DNA of 64,000 nucleotides from Acetobacterium woodii DSM 1030 (GCF_000247605.1 NC_016894.1:62001-126000); one strand, 5' to 3'; shown: positions 17,828 to 25,761, counted from the stretch's first letter. Translations and numbers: made by a program. Notes: a model not told the origin generated them from the sequence alone.

Positions 17828-18028
17828 ATGTCACAAAAAACCATTGAAAAATTTAAAAAACAACCCGAATTAGATGGTGTAGAAATACTTGAAATGGAAT
17901 TGACCGAATATGCGTATCCCAAAAGCGGAACCGGTATTTGTCCTCAATGTGGCGGTAAGATGAATGGTGTTGGGCTTGACTGGGAATGTGAAGGTTGTGA
18001 CTTAAAACTTGTAGGTCCGATATTTTAA
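17828..18028 (+). CDS. Small zinc-ribbon protein
   Basis: 66 residues with CPQCGGKMNGVGLDWECEGCDLKLVG, two CxxC knuckles about 16 residues apart, which should bind one zinc or an iron-sulfur centre. The N-terminal 40 residues are charged and unlike any family I recognise. AAAGGAG precedes ATG. A terminator follows directly, so it is a separate transcription unit. Function unknown. Confidence 0.7.
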   Translation: MSQKTIEKFKKQPELDGVEILEMELTEYAYPKSGTGICPQCGGKMNGVGLDWECEGCDLKLVGPIF

Positions 18029-18050
18029 AAAAATAGACAATGAAACTGGA

Positions 18051-18093
18051 AAAAACACATTTCTCGGCATTGATTGTGAAAAATGTGTTTTTT
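18051..18093 (+). terminator. Intrinsic terminator after the zinc-ribbon gene
   Basis: AAAAACACATTT and AAATGTGTTTTTT pair over 12 bp around a loop of about 17 nt with a T-tract inside the right arm. The rest of the gap up to 18408 is AT-rich, with no reading frame that has a ribosome site until the radical SAM gene. Confidence 0.7.
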
Positions 18094-18408
18094 GTTTGGG
18101 GAGAAAAAGTTTCAACGGGATTGAATTGAGTAGGTTATTTCTTAAATAAATTCGAATTTCAAGGGGAATAATTTGTTTTATTCCTAGAAAATCATGTAAT
18201 TACGTGACATCAGGATTAAATATGTTAAAATATGGATAACTTTTTATAATAATTTGCTTAAATACAATAAAATGATTTGATTATTGGCGAATAGGCTTAG
18301 TTGTAATAAGAGCGTTTAATAATGGATAAATAAATGCTGAAAACTGGTGATAAATCGCCGGGCTATTTTCTAATAACCTAAACAAAACAACCCTTGGAGG
18401 AAAATAAA

Positions 18409-19002
18409 ATGACGATTACCTATGAATTAGGGAAATCTTTATATGTAAACATTACCAATCGGTGCAGCAATGCCTGTACCTTTTGCATCAGAAAAGCGGA
18501 ACCAACCATTAATGGTGTGGATGATCTTTGGCTGGAAAAAGAACCAACGCAAGAAGAAATATTGGAAGATATCTTAAAACGTGATTTAGACCAATACGAT
18601 GAACTTGTTTTTTGCGGTTATGGAGAACCGACCTATCGTTTGGACGAAATTTGTGCGATTGCCAAAGAAGTAAAAAAGGTTCATGCGATACCAATCCGGA
18701 TTAATACTAACGGACACGGCAACTTGATTTTTAAACGCGATATGACGCCGTTGTTAAAAGATGCGATTGATGTGGTTTCGATTAGCTTAAATGCCAAAAA
18801 TGAAAAAGAGTATAACGAATTATGTCGGCCTGTTTTCAAAGACGCTTATAAGGAATTGTTAGAATTCGCTCGACTGGCAGCAAGATATACGAAAGTGGTG
18901 TTAACAATTGTTGACATCTTACCACTCGAAGATCAGGAAACTTGTCGAAGAATCAGTGAGTCAGTAGGGGCGGAATTGCGAATTCGGTCATTGATTGAGT
19001 AA
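18409..19002 (+). CDS. Short radical SAM protein, TatD-associated type
   Basis: 197 residues. The 4Fe-4S/SAM motif CSNACTFC (CxxxCxxC) lies at about residues 18-25, followed by the GYGEPTYR motif (family GGEP-type) and INTNGHG. Length and order match the TatD-linked short radical SAM family, which lacks an auxiliary-cluster SPASM domain. The start is ATG 18409, with GGAGG 7 nt upstream; the in-frame TTG at 18394 precedes that site. No tatD gene is in the window. The next gene, 15 bp away, encodes a UPF0489 protein, so the two may act together. Substrate unknown. Confidence 0.82.
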   Translation: MTITYELGKSLYVNITNRCSNACTFCIRKAEPTINGVDDLWLEKEPTQEEILEDILKRDLDQYDELVFCGYGEPTYRLDEICAIAKEVKKVHAIPIRINTNGHGNLIFKRDMTPLLKDAIDVVSISLNAKNEKEYNELCRPVFKDAYKELLEFARLAARYTKVVLTIVDILPLEDQETCRRISESVGAELRIRSLIE

Positions 19003-19017
19003 AAATATTTGGTTGAA

Positions 19018-19743
19018 ATGAACGGTGATATGAGCGACAATAATTTGCGGCCCAGCCGTTTGAACATCAATGGAAAAGCGGTTTGGGTGGTAGATGATCA
19101 TCAATATGCCCTATTGATTTGGACCAAATTGTTTCTTGATAGACAAGCTTCACCCGTATTGTTAAGTATTGATTATCATCCCGACACCAATCCCCCTTTT
19201 TGGCTGTATGCTTATCAAAAAGCGATGGCCATTGATCCGGAGCGGGAAGTTGAATTGGTCGAAAAATTCCAGAAAAAAATGATGACCGGCATCAATCTTA
19301 ATGATTTAGACACCCTTCAGGCGGTGATGGCATCGATGCGAAATGATGAACAAATCAATACCGCCCTGGAATTAGGTATAATCAGTGATTATCATATGGT
19401 CAACTGTATGGAAAAACATGATTATTTAAGGGGGCATCATTATCTGGTGCCGGAAAATCAATTTGGTTGTCTTGATGACGTGATGTTTGAAAATATTGGT
19501 TTGCCGCTGGCAGAAATAAGCTCACACGATTTGATTTTGGATATTGATCTGGATTATTTTCGAAGTCGTGATAATTTTAATTTAGAGCTTAAGCAAAATA
19601 AGATTTTTTCGGATTTGGTTAAACAAGCAAAGATCATTACCATAGCACGATCTAAAAGCTATTTTGACTTTCTCAAAAAAGAAACGTTTACCATTGAAGA
19701 ATGTCAAGAACGCTTGATTAGGTTACTGACGGAAATCTGCTAA
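19018..19743 (+). CDS. UPF0489 family protein (arginase-like fold)
   Basis: About 241 residues. WVVDDHQYAL near the start, LLSIDYHPDTN and LILDIDLDYF late in the protein are the hallmark metal-ligand motifs (Asp-Asp-His, Asp-x-His, Asp-x-Asp-x-Asp) of UPF0489 proteins, which have an arginase/deacetylase fold. Some members (OspR-type) are peptide arginases that change Arg to Orn in ribosomal peptides. The start is uncertain: an in-frame TTG at 19009 and ATGs at 19018 and 19030 are possible, none with a strong ribosome site, so coupling to the radical SAM gene is likely. No precursor peptide is obvious nearby. Confidence 0.75.
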   Translation: MNGDMSDNNLRPSRLNINGKAVWVVDDHQYALLIWTKLFLDRQASPVLLSIDYHPDTNPPFWLYAYQKAMAIDPEREVELVEKFQKKMMTGINLNDLDTLQAVMASMRNDEQINTALELGIISDYHMVNCMEKHDYLRGHHYLVPENQFGCLDDVMFENIGLPLAEISSHDLILDIDLDYFRSRDNFNLELKQNKIFSDLVKQAKIITIARSKSYFDFLKKETFTIEECQERLIRLLTEIC

Positions 19744-19788
19744 AGTTAAAAATGAGACGGATCATTAAGTTAAATGGAGATAAGTGTG

Positions 19789-20586
19789 ATGGGGAAACAT
19801 AGTGAAGAAATCAGAGTGATCGATCTTCCAAAAGCACAATGCGAAAAACGTTTAATGAACTTTGAAATGAATCGCTATGAATTAAAAAATCATATTACCG
19901 AAAATGAAGAAAGTTTGATTGTTTTACAGTCGAAAATTATTTTTTCAGCCAATGGACAGCGAATTACAATGCGGCTGAAAAAACTGGCTGAAAACAAGAC
20001 GGAAGTGCAGATTCGTTCGGAACTGATTTCAAATATTCAGATCAATGATCGTGGGGTCAATAAAAAAAATATCAATACGATGTTTGGCTATCTTAATAAT
20101 ACATCTGTTCAGGAACTGGAAAAAGTCGCCGATGAAAATTTGCCTAAAACTAAAAAGAGTTTTTGGAATTGGGGCAAAAAAACATCAGACATTCGGTTAT
20201 CAATGATGGCCACCTATTTAGGGGGCTTTCGCGATTTTGAAAAAAGTATTAAAGGAACATTGGCGATTCATCATTCCGGGATCGATTTTTCAGTGCTGAG
20301 TCCTAAATTTACCATTTCTTTTTTAGACATCCAGGCGGTGAATATTGTTGCCGATATGGATATCTCACAAAATCCTGAGTGGCTGGCTTCTTTAGCAAAA
20401 GACGAAATTAGCGTAAATAAAACGACGAATGAAAAAGAAAAGAAAAATAAATTAGTGATCGATTACCAGAACGAATATGGACAAGCTTATTGCATTTTTC
20501 GCGCAGACGGTTCTTTTGAAGTCGAAAAAAGTTTATTAAAAGCTCAGGGACTTATTTTAGAAAAGATAAAAGAAAAAAACATTTGA
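19789..20586 (+). CDS. Hypothetical protein, cytoplasmic
   Basis: About 265 residues, no signal peptide or membrane segment. The N-terminal half is charged and beta-rich (VLQSKIIFSANGQRITMRLK); the C-terminal half (ATYLGGFRDFEKSIKGTLAI, then HHSGIDFSVLSPKFTISFLD) reads like a PH- or GRAM-like beta domain, but I cannot name a family. GGAG lies 9 nt before ATG 19789; an in-frame ATG at 19774 overlaps that site. Its stop codon overlaps the -35 box of the orphan 5S promoter. Confidence 0.6.
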   Translation: MGKHSEEIRVIDLPKAQCEKRLMNFEMNRYELKNHITENEESLIVLQSKIIFSANGQRITMRLKKLAENKTEVQIRSELISNIQINDRGVNKKNINTMFGYLNNTSVQELEKVADENLPKTKKSFWNWGKKTSDIRLSMMATYLGGFRDFEKSIKGTLAIHHSGIDFSVLSPKFTISFLDIQAVNIVADMDISQNPEWLASLAKDEISVNKTTNEKEKKNKLVIDYQNEYGQAYCIFRADGSFEVEKSLLKAQGLILEKIKEKNI

Positions 20587-20611
20587 CAAATAGAATTACA
20601 TCAAGTATACT
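20583..20611 (+). promoter_or_regulatory. rRNA-type promoter of the orphan 5S gene
   Basis: TTGACA (20583-20588) and TATACT (20606-20611) are separated by exactly 17 bp. The -10 region GTATACTAATGAGGTTG is nearly the same as that of rrn promoter P1 at 25966 (GTATACTAATGAAGTTG). The -35 box overlaps the stop of the upstream gene. The transcript would have a leader of about 190 nt before 5S. Confidence 0.85.
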
Positions 20612-20647
20612 AATGAGGTTGAAACAAATAATAATTGAATAAATAAA

Positions 20648-20800
20648 GCAAGTAGGAATAAGGATCATCTTTTTCTCTAAAAATATTTTATAAATACATG
20701 GATTATTTTTAGAGAAAAAGATGGACAGTTTAGCCGGTTTGACCGCTGACGCTCCTTCAAACCTATTTATTTCGGACAATTTTCAATTGCCAAAATAAAG
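20648..20800 (+). other. Structured 5S leader with a 20-bp hairpin (copy 1)
   Basis: CATCTTTTTCTCTAAAAATA (20665-20684) pairs perfectly with 20703-20722. It is followed by GGTTTGA...TCAAACC around CCGCTGACGCTCC. The same layout, with conserved flanks (CAAGTAGGAAYAAGGATC before, TAGCCGG after) but a different stem sequence, precedes the 5S gene of the rrn operon. Probably a processing or folding element of pre-5S RNA. Confidence 0.65.
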
Positions 20801-20808
20801 CTAAACAA

Positions 20809-20926
20809 GTCTCGCGACGATGGCGGAAGGGCCACACCTGTTCCCATACCGAACACAGAAGTAAAGTCTTCCAGCGCCGAAAGTACTTGGTGGGTAACTG
20901 CCTGGGAGGATAGGACGTTGCGGGAC
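20809..20926 (+). rRNA. rrf: 5S rRNA (orphan copy)
   Basis: 118 nt, apparently identical to the 5S gene at 31141-31258, with the canonical CCATACCGAACACAGAAGT core. The ends GTCTCGCGACG and CGTTGCGGGAC pair as helix I. There is no 16S or 23S gene beside it; it has its own rRNA-type promoter and is followed by a terminator-like hairpin. Boundaries are set by the helix I pairing and may be off by 1-2 nt. Confidence 0.93.
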
Positions 20927-20937
20927 TTTTATTTAAT

Positions 20938-21070
20938 GAAGCCGTGCAAAAAAATAGATTCATAATGAAAGATATAAGTTCACTTAATATCTTTCATTAT
21001 GAATCTATTTTTTTATGGGGCGAAGCCCCTAACGGAGGCGCAGCGATAGCGGAGACGGAGTTGCACGATT
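20938..21070 (+). repeat. Post-5S structured element (copy 1), including a terminator hairpin
   Basis: It begins with GAAGCCGTGCAA and ends near TTGCACG, an inverted terminal pair that is complete in copy 2 (GAAGCCGTGCAA...TTGCACGGCTTC). Inside are a long hairpin (20948-21014) around the central AAGTTCACTT, ending in T7 and so a likely terminator, then GGGGCGAAGCCCC and GGAGGCGCAGCGATAGCGGA. The middle of the stem differs completely from copy 2 yet stays paired. Confidence 0.7.
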
Positions 21071-21073
21071 TTG

Positions 21074-21205
21074 TCAATAAGTAGACGGAAGAGCTAGTGA
21101 AGGTGATTTCGTCGTTATTGAGGACGCTCCCAACCCAAAAATAAAGATAACACTAAGCCATCCTATTAACATTATCATGTACTTCTTTTGTTTGTCTTGT
21201 TTCAT
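21074..21205 (-). CDS. Small single-span membrane peptide (43 aa), unannotated type
   Basis: The minus strand encodes MKQDKQKKYMIMLIGWLSVI followed by FIFGLGASSITTKSPSLALP and STY. A basic N-terminus precedes one hydrophobic stretch (about residues 10-27) and a polar tail; it reads as a membrane or secreted micropeptide. GCGAGGA is 6 nt before ATG. About 40 bp further up lies TATAAT (21244-21249) preceded by the same 20-bp-period repeats found at three other promoters here. The 3' end abuts the post-5S element, so the tail may have been altered. Expression is inferred, not shown; a signal-peptide-derived pheromone is one possibility. Confidence 0.45.
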   Translation of the reverse strand: MKQDKQKKYMIMLIGWLSVIFIFGLGASSITTKSPSLALPSTY

Positions 21206-21243
21206 TCTTTCCTCGCTTATTTTAATTTTGATTATTGATAATA

Positions 21244-21303
21244 ATTATAGTAATTCAAGATTTAGAATCGAAAGTTGTTCACGAAGAAAATACGGCTTTC
21301 GCG
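21244..21303 (-). promoter_or_regulatory. LytTR-type repeat promoter A (for the 43-aa ORF)
   Basis: Read on the minus strand, CGCGAAA (21297-21303) and CGTGAAC (21277-21283) are spaced exactly 20 bp apart, and TATAAT (21244-21249) follows after 27 bp. There is no good -35 hexamer, as expected for an activator-dependent promoter. LytTR proteins bind pairs of ~9-bp direct repeats with about this period. Confidence 0.65.
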
Positions 21304-21373
21304 AAGAGGTTTTTTAGACAGTATTGATATCGGAGCCTACAAATTGATTAAATTGGGGTGATAATTTGGACAA

Positions 21374-21426
21374 AACAAAAAAAGGCTTCTGCATAACCGC
21401 TTGTTTCGCCGTTTTGCAAAAGCCTA
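21374..21426 (-). terminator. Intrinsic terminator of the lipoprotein gene
   Basis: On the minus strand AGGCTTTTGCAAAACGGC pairs with a downstream GGTTATGCAGAAGCCT, giving an imperfect stem that is followed by a run of T (seen as AAAAAAAA at 21368-21382 on the plus strand). It lies directly after the stop of the lipoprotein gene. Confidence 0.65.
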
Positions 21427-21437
21427 TTGTGACTTGC

Positions 21438-21848
21438 TTATTTAAATGTTGCAGTCGGACTGCCATTTTCAATTTTAAGAGTAATTTCTGAAATCGAGAA
21501 TAAATCGATATTTGACCATTCAACGGTTGCTCCAGTAGAGTCGGCAATCATTAAATCCCAGTATTGTTCTTCAACATCGGTGTCAAATGTAATTTCGGTT
21601 GAATTTCCGGTTGGCAGGGTATCGGTTGTTAAAATATCATCCCCCCAATTTGTTTCTCCAGTGGGTGAAACATAGATTGCATAAATTTCAATCCCGGTAT
21701 CATTAACGATTGTGAAATCTTGAGAATAAGTGGTTGCCGCATCTGAAGACGAAGAGTCTCCGGTCGAAGAGGAACCACCACACCCGGCGAAAATAAACAG
21801 GGATAAAACAAAAACGGCTAACAAACTAAGTAATTTCTTTTTTTTCAT
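21438..21848 (-). CDS. Small secreted lipoprotein
   Basis: 136 residues. The signal peptide MKKKKLLSLLAVFVLSLFIF ends in FAGC, a lipobox, followed by a Ser/Gly-rich linker and a compact beta-rich domain (FTIVNDTGIEIYAIYVSPTG, then NWGDDILTTDTLP). The text VNDTGxxIxxIYxSPxxxxxWGxDxL is typical of a small repeat domain seen in clostridial and cyanobacterial secreted proteins, of unknown function. AAGGAG supports ATG 21848; an upstream ATG in frame lacks a site. Promoter B with LytTR-type repeats is about 35 bp upstream. It is divergent from the AgrA-like regulator. Confidence 0.8.
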   Translation of the reverse strand: MKKKKLLSLLAVFVLSLFIFAGCGGSSSTGDSSSSDAATTYSQDFTIVNDTGIEIYAIYVSPTGETNWGDDILTTDTLPTGNSTEITFDTDVEEQYWDLMIADSTGATVEWSNIDLFSISEITLKIENGSPTATFK

Positions 21849-21883
21849 TTTTTTCTCCTTAAAGTTGAAGTTGTTATGCAATT

Positions 21884-21944
21884 ATGATAACAACAATCAG
21901 CGCTTAAAACAATTAAAACTCACGAGAGAAAATGACGTTTTGCG
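21884..21944 (-). promoter_or_regulatory. LytTR-type repeat promoter B (for the lipoprotein)
   Basis: On the minus strand, CGCAAAA (21938-21944) and CGTGAGT (21918-21924) are 20 bp apart, followed after 28 bp by TATCAT (21884-21889). This is the weakest of the four sites by sequence but has identical geometry and lies 36 bp from the lipoprotein start. It sits in the gap shared with the divergent AgrA-like regulator gene. Confidence 0.6.
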
Positions 21945-22029
21945 AAATAACTAGCTGCTTTAAAATTGAAATATTTGATACAATATGATAAAATAAAAAT
22001 ATATAGTCAATCAACAATTGGAGGGCATA

Positions 22030-22764
22030 ATGGTCTGGATTGGGGTATGCGAAGATGAAAAAGAACAGCAGGAGATAATTGGTGCTTATATAAAAAAATA
22101 TGCAGCAGTAAATTGTTGTGATTTTAACCTCTCTTTTTTTTGTTCGGCTGATGAATTTTGGGAACATTATCAGATTGGTACATTCGATATTATTTTTTTG
22201 GATATTTATTTAGCGGCGGCCAACGGAATTGAGATTGCAAAAAAGCTACGAAACTTAGGCGAGAAGTGCGCCATTGTATTTACGACATCAAGTAGAGATT
22301 ATGCGATCGAAGGGTTTGAGTTAAAGGCGCAACACTATTTAATAAAACCAATAACCGAAGAAAAAATTTTTGAAGCATTAGCACGTTGCCAGGAGTTATA
22401 TGGGGATGATTTAAAATACATTCGCATTACAAATGGAAAGCTTGAAGTTGATATCTATCTTAAAGATATCATTTATATCGAAGTTTTTAATAAGGTGTCG
22501 ATCATTCATACTGTCCGCGACGAAATAAAGACCTATATCCCATTAGCTCAATTGGAACAGCAATTAGGTGGGTCGCCCTTTTTACGTTGCCACCGCTGTA
22601 ATATTATAAATATGAACTTTGTAAAAGATTATACCTCTTCAGATTTTATAATGAAAAATGGCGATGTGGTAGCGATTCCGAGAAGCAAGAGTGTGGCTGT
22701 TCGACAGAAATATTTGAACTTCATTTTCACAAAAGTTAGAGGTGAAGATGATGTTAAACACTAA
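22030..22764 (+). CDS. AgrA/VirR-like LytTR response regulator
   Basis: 244 residues. The receiver domain (about 1-120) has the acidic pocket CEDEKE and phospho-acceptor Asp in FDIIFLDIYLAAANG. The LytTR domain (about 135-240) has KYIRITNGKLEVDIYLKDII, YIEVFNK, then FLRCHRCNIINMNFVK and AIPRSK. The start is ATG 22030 with GGAGG 5-9 nt upstream. The stop lies inside the start of the kinase gene. It is the natural candidate for binding the four repeat promoters nearby. Confidence 0.93.
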   Translation: MVWIGVCEDEKEQQEIIGAYIKKYAAVNCCDFNLSFFCSADEFWEHYQIGTFDIIFLDIYLAAANGIEIAKKLRNLGEKCAIVFTTSSRDYAIEGFELKAQHYLIKPITEEKIFEALARCQELYGDDLKYIRITNGKLEVDIYLKDIIYIEVFNKVSIIHTVRDEIKTYIPLAQLEQQLGGSPFLRCHRCNIINMNFVKDYTSSDFIMKNGDVVAIPRSKSVAVRQKYLNFIFTKVRGEDDVKH

Positions 22765-24094
22765 TTTGAATATTGTTTGGGGGATTTTTCTCTCTATTTG
22801 CCCTTATTTTGTTTTGGCATTCATACCGGTATGGGAGCAACTGCGATATTCAAAAAAAACAGTGGTGATGATTGGGCTGCTATGTATGCTTCTTAATACT
22901 GTTTCAGTTATTCTGATCATCACATGGTTACCCGATTGGAACAATTTGCGCTTTTTTCATAGTGCCTTTTTCTTATTAGTATATCTCGTGGTATATACGG
23001 TAATGGTACAGGGGACACCTTTAAAACTCATGTTTGTTGCCTTGCTGGTGAAAAGTTATGCTGATTTTATAGTCAATATGGCAAAGTTTTTTGAGATTTA
23101 TTACATTAATCACGTACTGAATCAAGTCTATGTGCATAGTTCGTATTCTTTTTATTTTAATCTATTTCAATGTTTGATTTTATTGATCAGCTATCCTTTG
23201 ATTTGGATTTTCTTCAGAAAAAAAATATCGCAGGTAATGCAGACAAATAACAAAGCCTGGCGATACTTATGGATTATTCCTTTGGTATATTATGTTATCA
23301 GCCTGGCCTTTGCGGCGATGGATTTTACGTTGATCGCGCAATGGCAATTTTTATTATTTAATATCGCATCGTTTTTGGGATTTAACCTCATCTATTATGT
23401 TGTTATCGAAATGTTGGAACAATCAGAAAAGAATGTTTTTTTGACTGCGAACAATGAGCTGATTAAGCAGCAGTTGGTATATCAGTCCGATTATTACAAA
23501 AAATTTGGAGCGTGTATTGAAGAAACAAGAAAAGGTGAACATGATTTAAGACACCATCTGAATACTGTCCTGGGATTGATTCAACAAAAGAATAATGAGA
23601 AAGTTGAACAATACATAGCTGAGTTGTTGGGAAATCGATTGAGTATTTCAGATGTTTTATATTGTCGAAATGATGCGGTTAATGCTATCTTAGGTTATTA
23701 TGTCAATGCCTGCAAACAAGAAGGCATTGATTTTTCAATTGCAACAAAAGTACCCAACGATTTAGAAATAGACGAAACGGATTTATGTGTTATATTTGGA
23801 AACATTCTGGAAAATGCTTTGGAAGCCTGTCGAAAAATAACAAATGCAAATAAATTTATAAAAATATCATCCCAGTTTTTAAATAATAAGTTATATATTA
23901 CCGTGGACAATAGTTTTGAAGGGCCGTTGAAATTAAAGAATGGCATCTACCTATCCCAGAAAAGAGAAGCGGAAGCTGGGATTGGGATGTTATCAGTAAT
24001 GGGGATGGCGAAAAAATATAGTGGGGAAGCCTCTTTTCAGGTAGTTGATAAGACTTTTTGCGTATCGATTTTTTTGAATAATAAATCAAATTGA
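22751..24094 (+). CDS. AgrC-like membrane histidine kinase (HPK10 type)
   Basis: About 447 residues. Six or seven hydrophobic segments fill residues ~5-230, then a dimerisation helix with the phospho-acceptor His in HDLRHHLNTVLGLIQQ, and a GHKL ATPase domain with NILENALEACRK and GIGMLSVMGMAKKY. This is the layout of peptide-sensing AgrC/ComD-type kinases. ATG 22751 is preferred, 7 nt after AGAGGTG; GTG 22742 is also in frame. No agrB/agrD pair is visible around it, so the signal is unknown. Confidence 0.9.
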   Translation: MLNTNLNIVWGIFLSICPYFVLAFIPVWEQLRYSKKTVVMIGLLCMLLNTVSVILIITWLPDWNNLRFFHSAFFLLVYLVVYTVMVQGTPLKLMFVALLVKSYADFIVNMAKFFEIYYINHVLNQVYVHSSYSFYFNLFQCLILLISYPLIWIFFRKKISQVMQTNNKAWRYLWIIPLVYYVISLAFAAMDFTLIAQWQFLLFNIASFLGFNLIYYVVIEMLEQSEKNVFLTANNELIKQQLVYQSDYYKKFGACIEETRKGEHDLRHHLNTVLGLIQQKNNEKVEQYIAELLGNRLSISDVLYCRNDAVNAILGYYVNACKQEGIDFSIATKVPNDLEIDETDLCVIFGNILENALEACRKITNANKFIKISSQFLNNKLYITVDNSFEGPLKLKNGIYLSQKREAEAGIGMLSVMGMAKKYSGEASFQVVDKTFCVSIFLNNKSN

Positions 24095-24102
24095 GAAACA
24101 GT

Positions 24103-24140
24103 TCCAGAGCAGTGAAAAAGTGATTTTTTTACTGCTCTGG
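24103..24140. terminator. Bidirectional intrinsic terminator
   Basis: CCAGAGCAGT (24103-24112) and ACTGCTCTGG (24131-24140) form the stem base, extended by AAAA/TTTT pairing. It lies between the kinase gene and the convergent gene at 24215. Confidence 0.75.
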
Positions 24141-24214
24141 ACATATTATAATCGAACGGGGGCTTGGTCGACTTGATAGAGCCGTTATAAAGATGATTTT
24201 TTGATTTCAAGCAG

Positions 24215-24619
24215 CTAGTTCAACAGCCCTTTTAGTTCGCACAGTTTTGTCAGTTCATTACCAACGATACGTGTCAGTTGATTCAAATCAATGTTTTCAC
24301 CGTTTAATGCATTATACCAACCGCCAGTTACGGCATCACCAACGGTTTCTTTGAGGATACCGCCAACACCGCTGTAGACTTTTGTGATAGTAACAGTGGT
24401 TCCGCTGAGTGCTACCTGGATGACATATTTATCAACTGGTGGAAATTTGATGCAACGCATCATGCCTTTCCCGGTTAGTTGCGGTTCGCCACAAGGGTAG
24501 GTCCCTTCTCTCATCACCTCGTAGAGATCATCATAGGTTAACTTTTTATTGAGCTTCACCTTGTCATAGCTTTTGATCATATCTTTGCTTCCTTGTTTGA
24601 ATTTATCAAATAATCCCAT
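24215..24619 (-). CDS. Hypothetical protein, 134 aa
   Basis: Begins MGLFDKFKQGSKDMIKSYDK, an amphipathic helix, and continues with a compact alpha/beta domain (GTYPCGEPQLTGKGMMRCIK, VIQVALSGTTVTITKVYSG). No signal peptide or clear membrane span; GVGGILKETVGDAVTGGWYN is glycine-rich. I do not recognise a family. GAAGGAG precedes ATG. Its upstream region holds promoter C with LytTR-type repeats, linking it by regulation to the lipoprotein and the surface protein. Confidence 0.7.
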   Translation of the reverse strand: MGLFDKFKQGSKDMIKSYDKVKLNKKLTYDDLYEVMREGTYPCGEPQLTGKGMMRCIKFPPVDKYVIQVALSGTTVTITKVYSGVGGILKETVGDAVTGGWYNALNGENIDLNQLTRIVGNELTKLCELKGLLN

Positions 24620-24681
24620 TGCAAATTCTCCTTCATATAAAGTCTTTTGGATAGTTTGACCATCCTTTTTAGTCTAACAAG

Positions 24682-24742
24682 ATTCTATCAAGATCATTGA
24701 TGAAGTTCAATTACCGTTCACGTCGAAAAATCATTGTTCACG
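24682..24742 (-). promoter_or_regulatory. LytTR-type repeat promoter C (for the 24.2-kb gene)
   Basis: On the minus strand, CGTGAAC (24736-24742) and CGTGAAC (24716-24722) are identical 7-mers 20 bp apart; TAGAAT (24682-24687) follows after 28 bp, 63 bp from the ATG. The plus-strand reading CCGTTCACG and TTGTTCACG resembles the published VirR/AgrA half-site pattern. Confidence 0.68.
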
Positions 24743-24918
24743 AAATTTGAGTCTAAAGAATTGAAAGAAAACGCAACTGAATCAAATTTGAGATTTAAAA
24801 CGAGACGTCAAAATAAGGATAAAAATAATATTAGTAAACTGATTAATTAAAGCATACTACGGTATAATTAAAAATAATAATCACGATACGATAATTAAAA
24901 AGAAAGCAGGTATAGTTA

Positions 24919-25761
24919 ATGAAAGAAAGAAAAGTTACCCAAGTTATTCAAGGGATGAAGGCAGTGGACGGCGCTGGGGTTCATTTGACCCGGGTTTTAT
25001 CGCATCAAACAGTAAAAGATTTTGATCCTTTTCTGATGCTTGATTCTTTTGACTCCGAAAATCCTCAGGATTATATTAAAGGATTTCCAATGCACCCGCA
25101 TCGGGGCATTGAAACAGTTACTTATCTGGTGAAAGGACTGATTGAACATCAGGACAGCCTGGGAAATAAAGGTGTTATTGAGTCCGGTTGTTCGCAATGG
25201 ATGACCGGGGGCAGCGGAATTTTGCATCAGGAAATGCCTCAGGCCTGCGAAAGAATGTTGGGTTTTCAGTTATGGCTGAATTTGCCGAAGTCTGAAAAAA
25301 TGACAAAACCCAAATATTTTGAAATCAGAAGTGAAAATATTCCGTTATATAAAGGAAATGGATTTTCTGTTGGGGTGATATCAGGAGCCTATGAGTCCAT
25401 TAAAGGCGCTGAACCACATCATATTCAGGCGACAATTTTAGATGTTAGTGTTGAAGCCGGACAATCGGTTGAAATACCGACTCAAAAAGGGGAAACCGTA
25501 TTTGTGTTTTTAATAGAAGGTCAAGCAGTAGTATCGGGAAACTTATATCAGGAAAAATCAGCGCTCCTGTTTGATGAAGGCGATTTAATTAAAGTAAAAG
25601 CCAATGATAAAGGCCTTCGCTTTGCCATGTTTTCAGCACCGCCACTTCATGAATCGGTGGCTTGGGGCGGACCCATCGTCATGAATACCGAAGCGGAATT
25701 AAGACAAGCCTTTGCCGAATTAGAAGAAGGAACCTTTATAAAAGAGCAACCGAAACTTTAA
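24919..25761 (+). CDS. Pirin family protein (cupin)
   Basis: 280 residues. FPMHPHRGIETVTYLVKGLI carries the N-terminal cupin metal ligands (HPHRGIET), with HQDSLGNKG, WMTGGSGILHQEMP and FQLWLNLP following in the order of pirins. The C-terminal cupin ends with SAPPLHESVAWGGPIVMNT. Bacterial pirins are iron-binding cytoplasmic proteins; some have quercetinase activity, but the physiological role is usually unknown. GCAGG is a modest ribosome site. It stands alone upstream of the rrn operon. Confidence 0.93.
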   Translation: MKERKVTQVIQGMKAVDGAGVHLTRVLSHQTVKDFDPFLMLDSFDSENPQDYIKGFPMHPHRGIETVTYLVKGLIEHQDSLGNKGVIESGCSQWMTGGSGILHQEMPQACERMLGFQLWLNLPKSEKMTKPKYFEIRSENIPLYKGNGFSVGVISGAYESIKGAEPHHIQATILDVSVEAGQSVEIPTQKGETVFVFLIEGQAVVSGNLYQEKSALLFDEGDLIKVKANDKGLRFAMFSAPPLHESVAWGGPIVMNTEAELRQAFAELEEGTFIKEQPKL

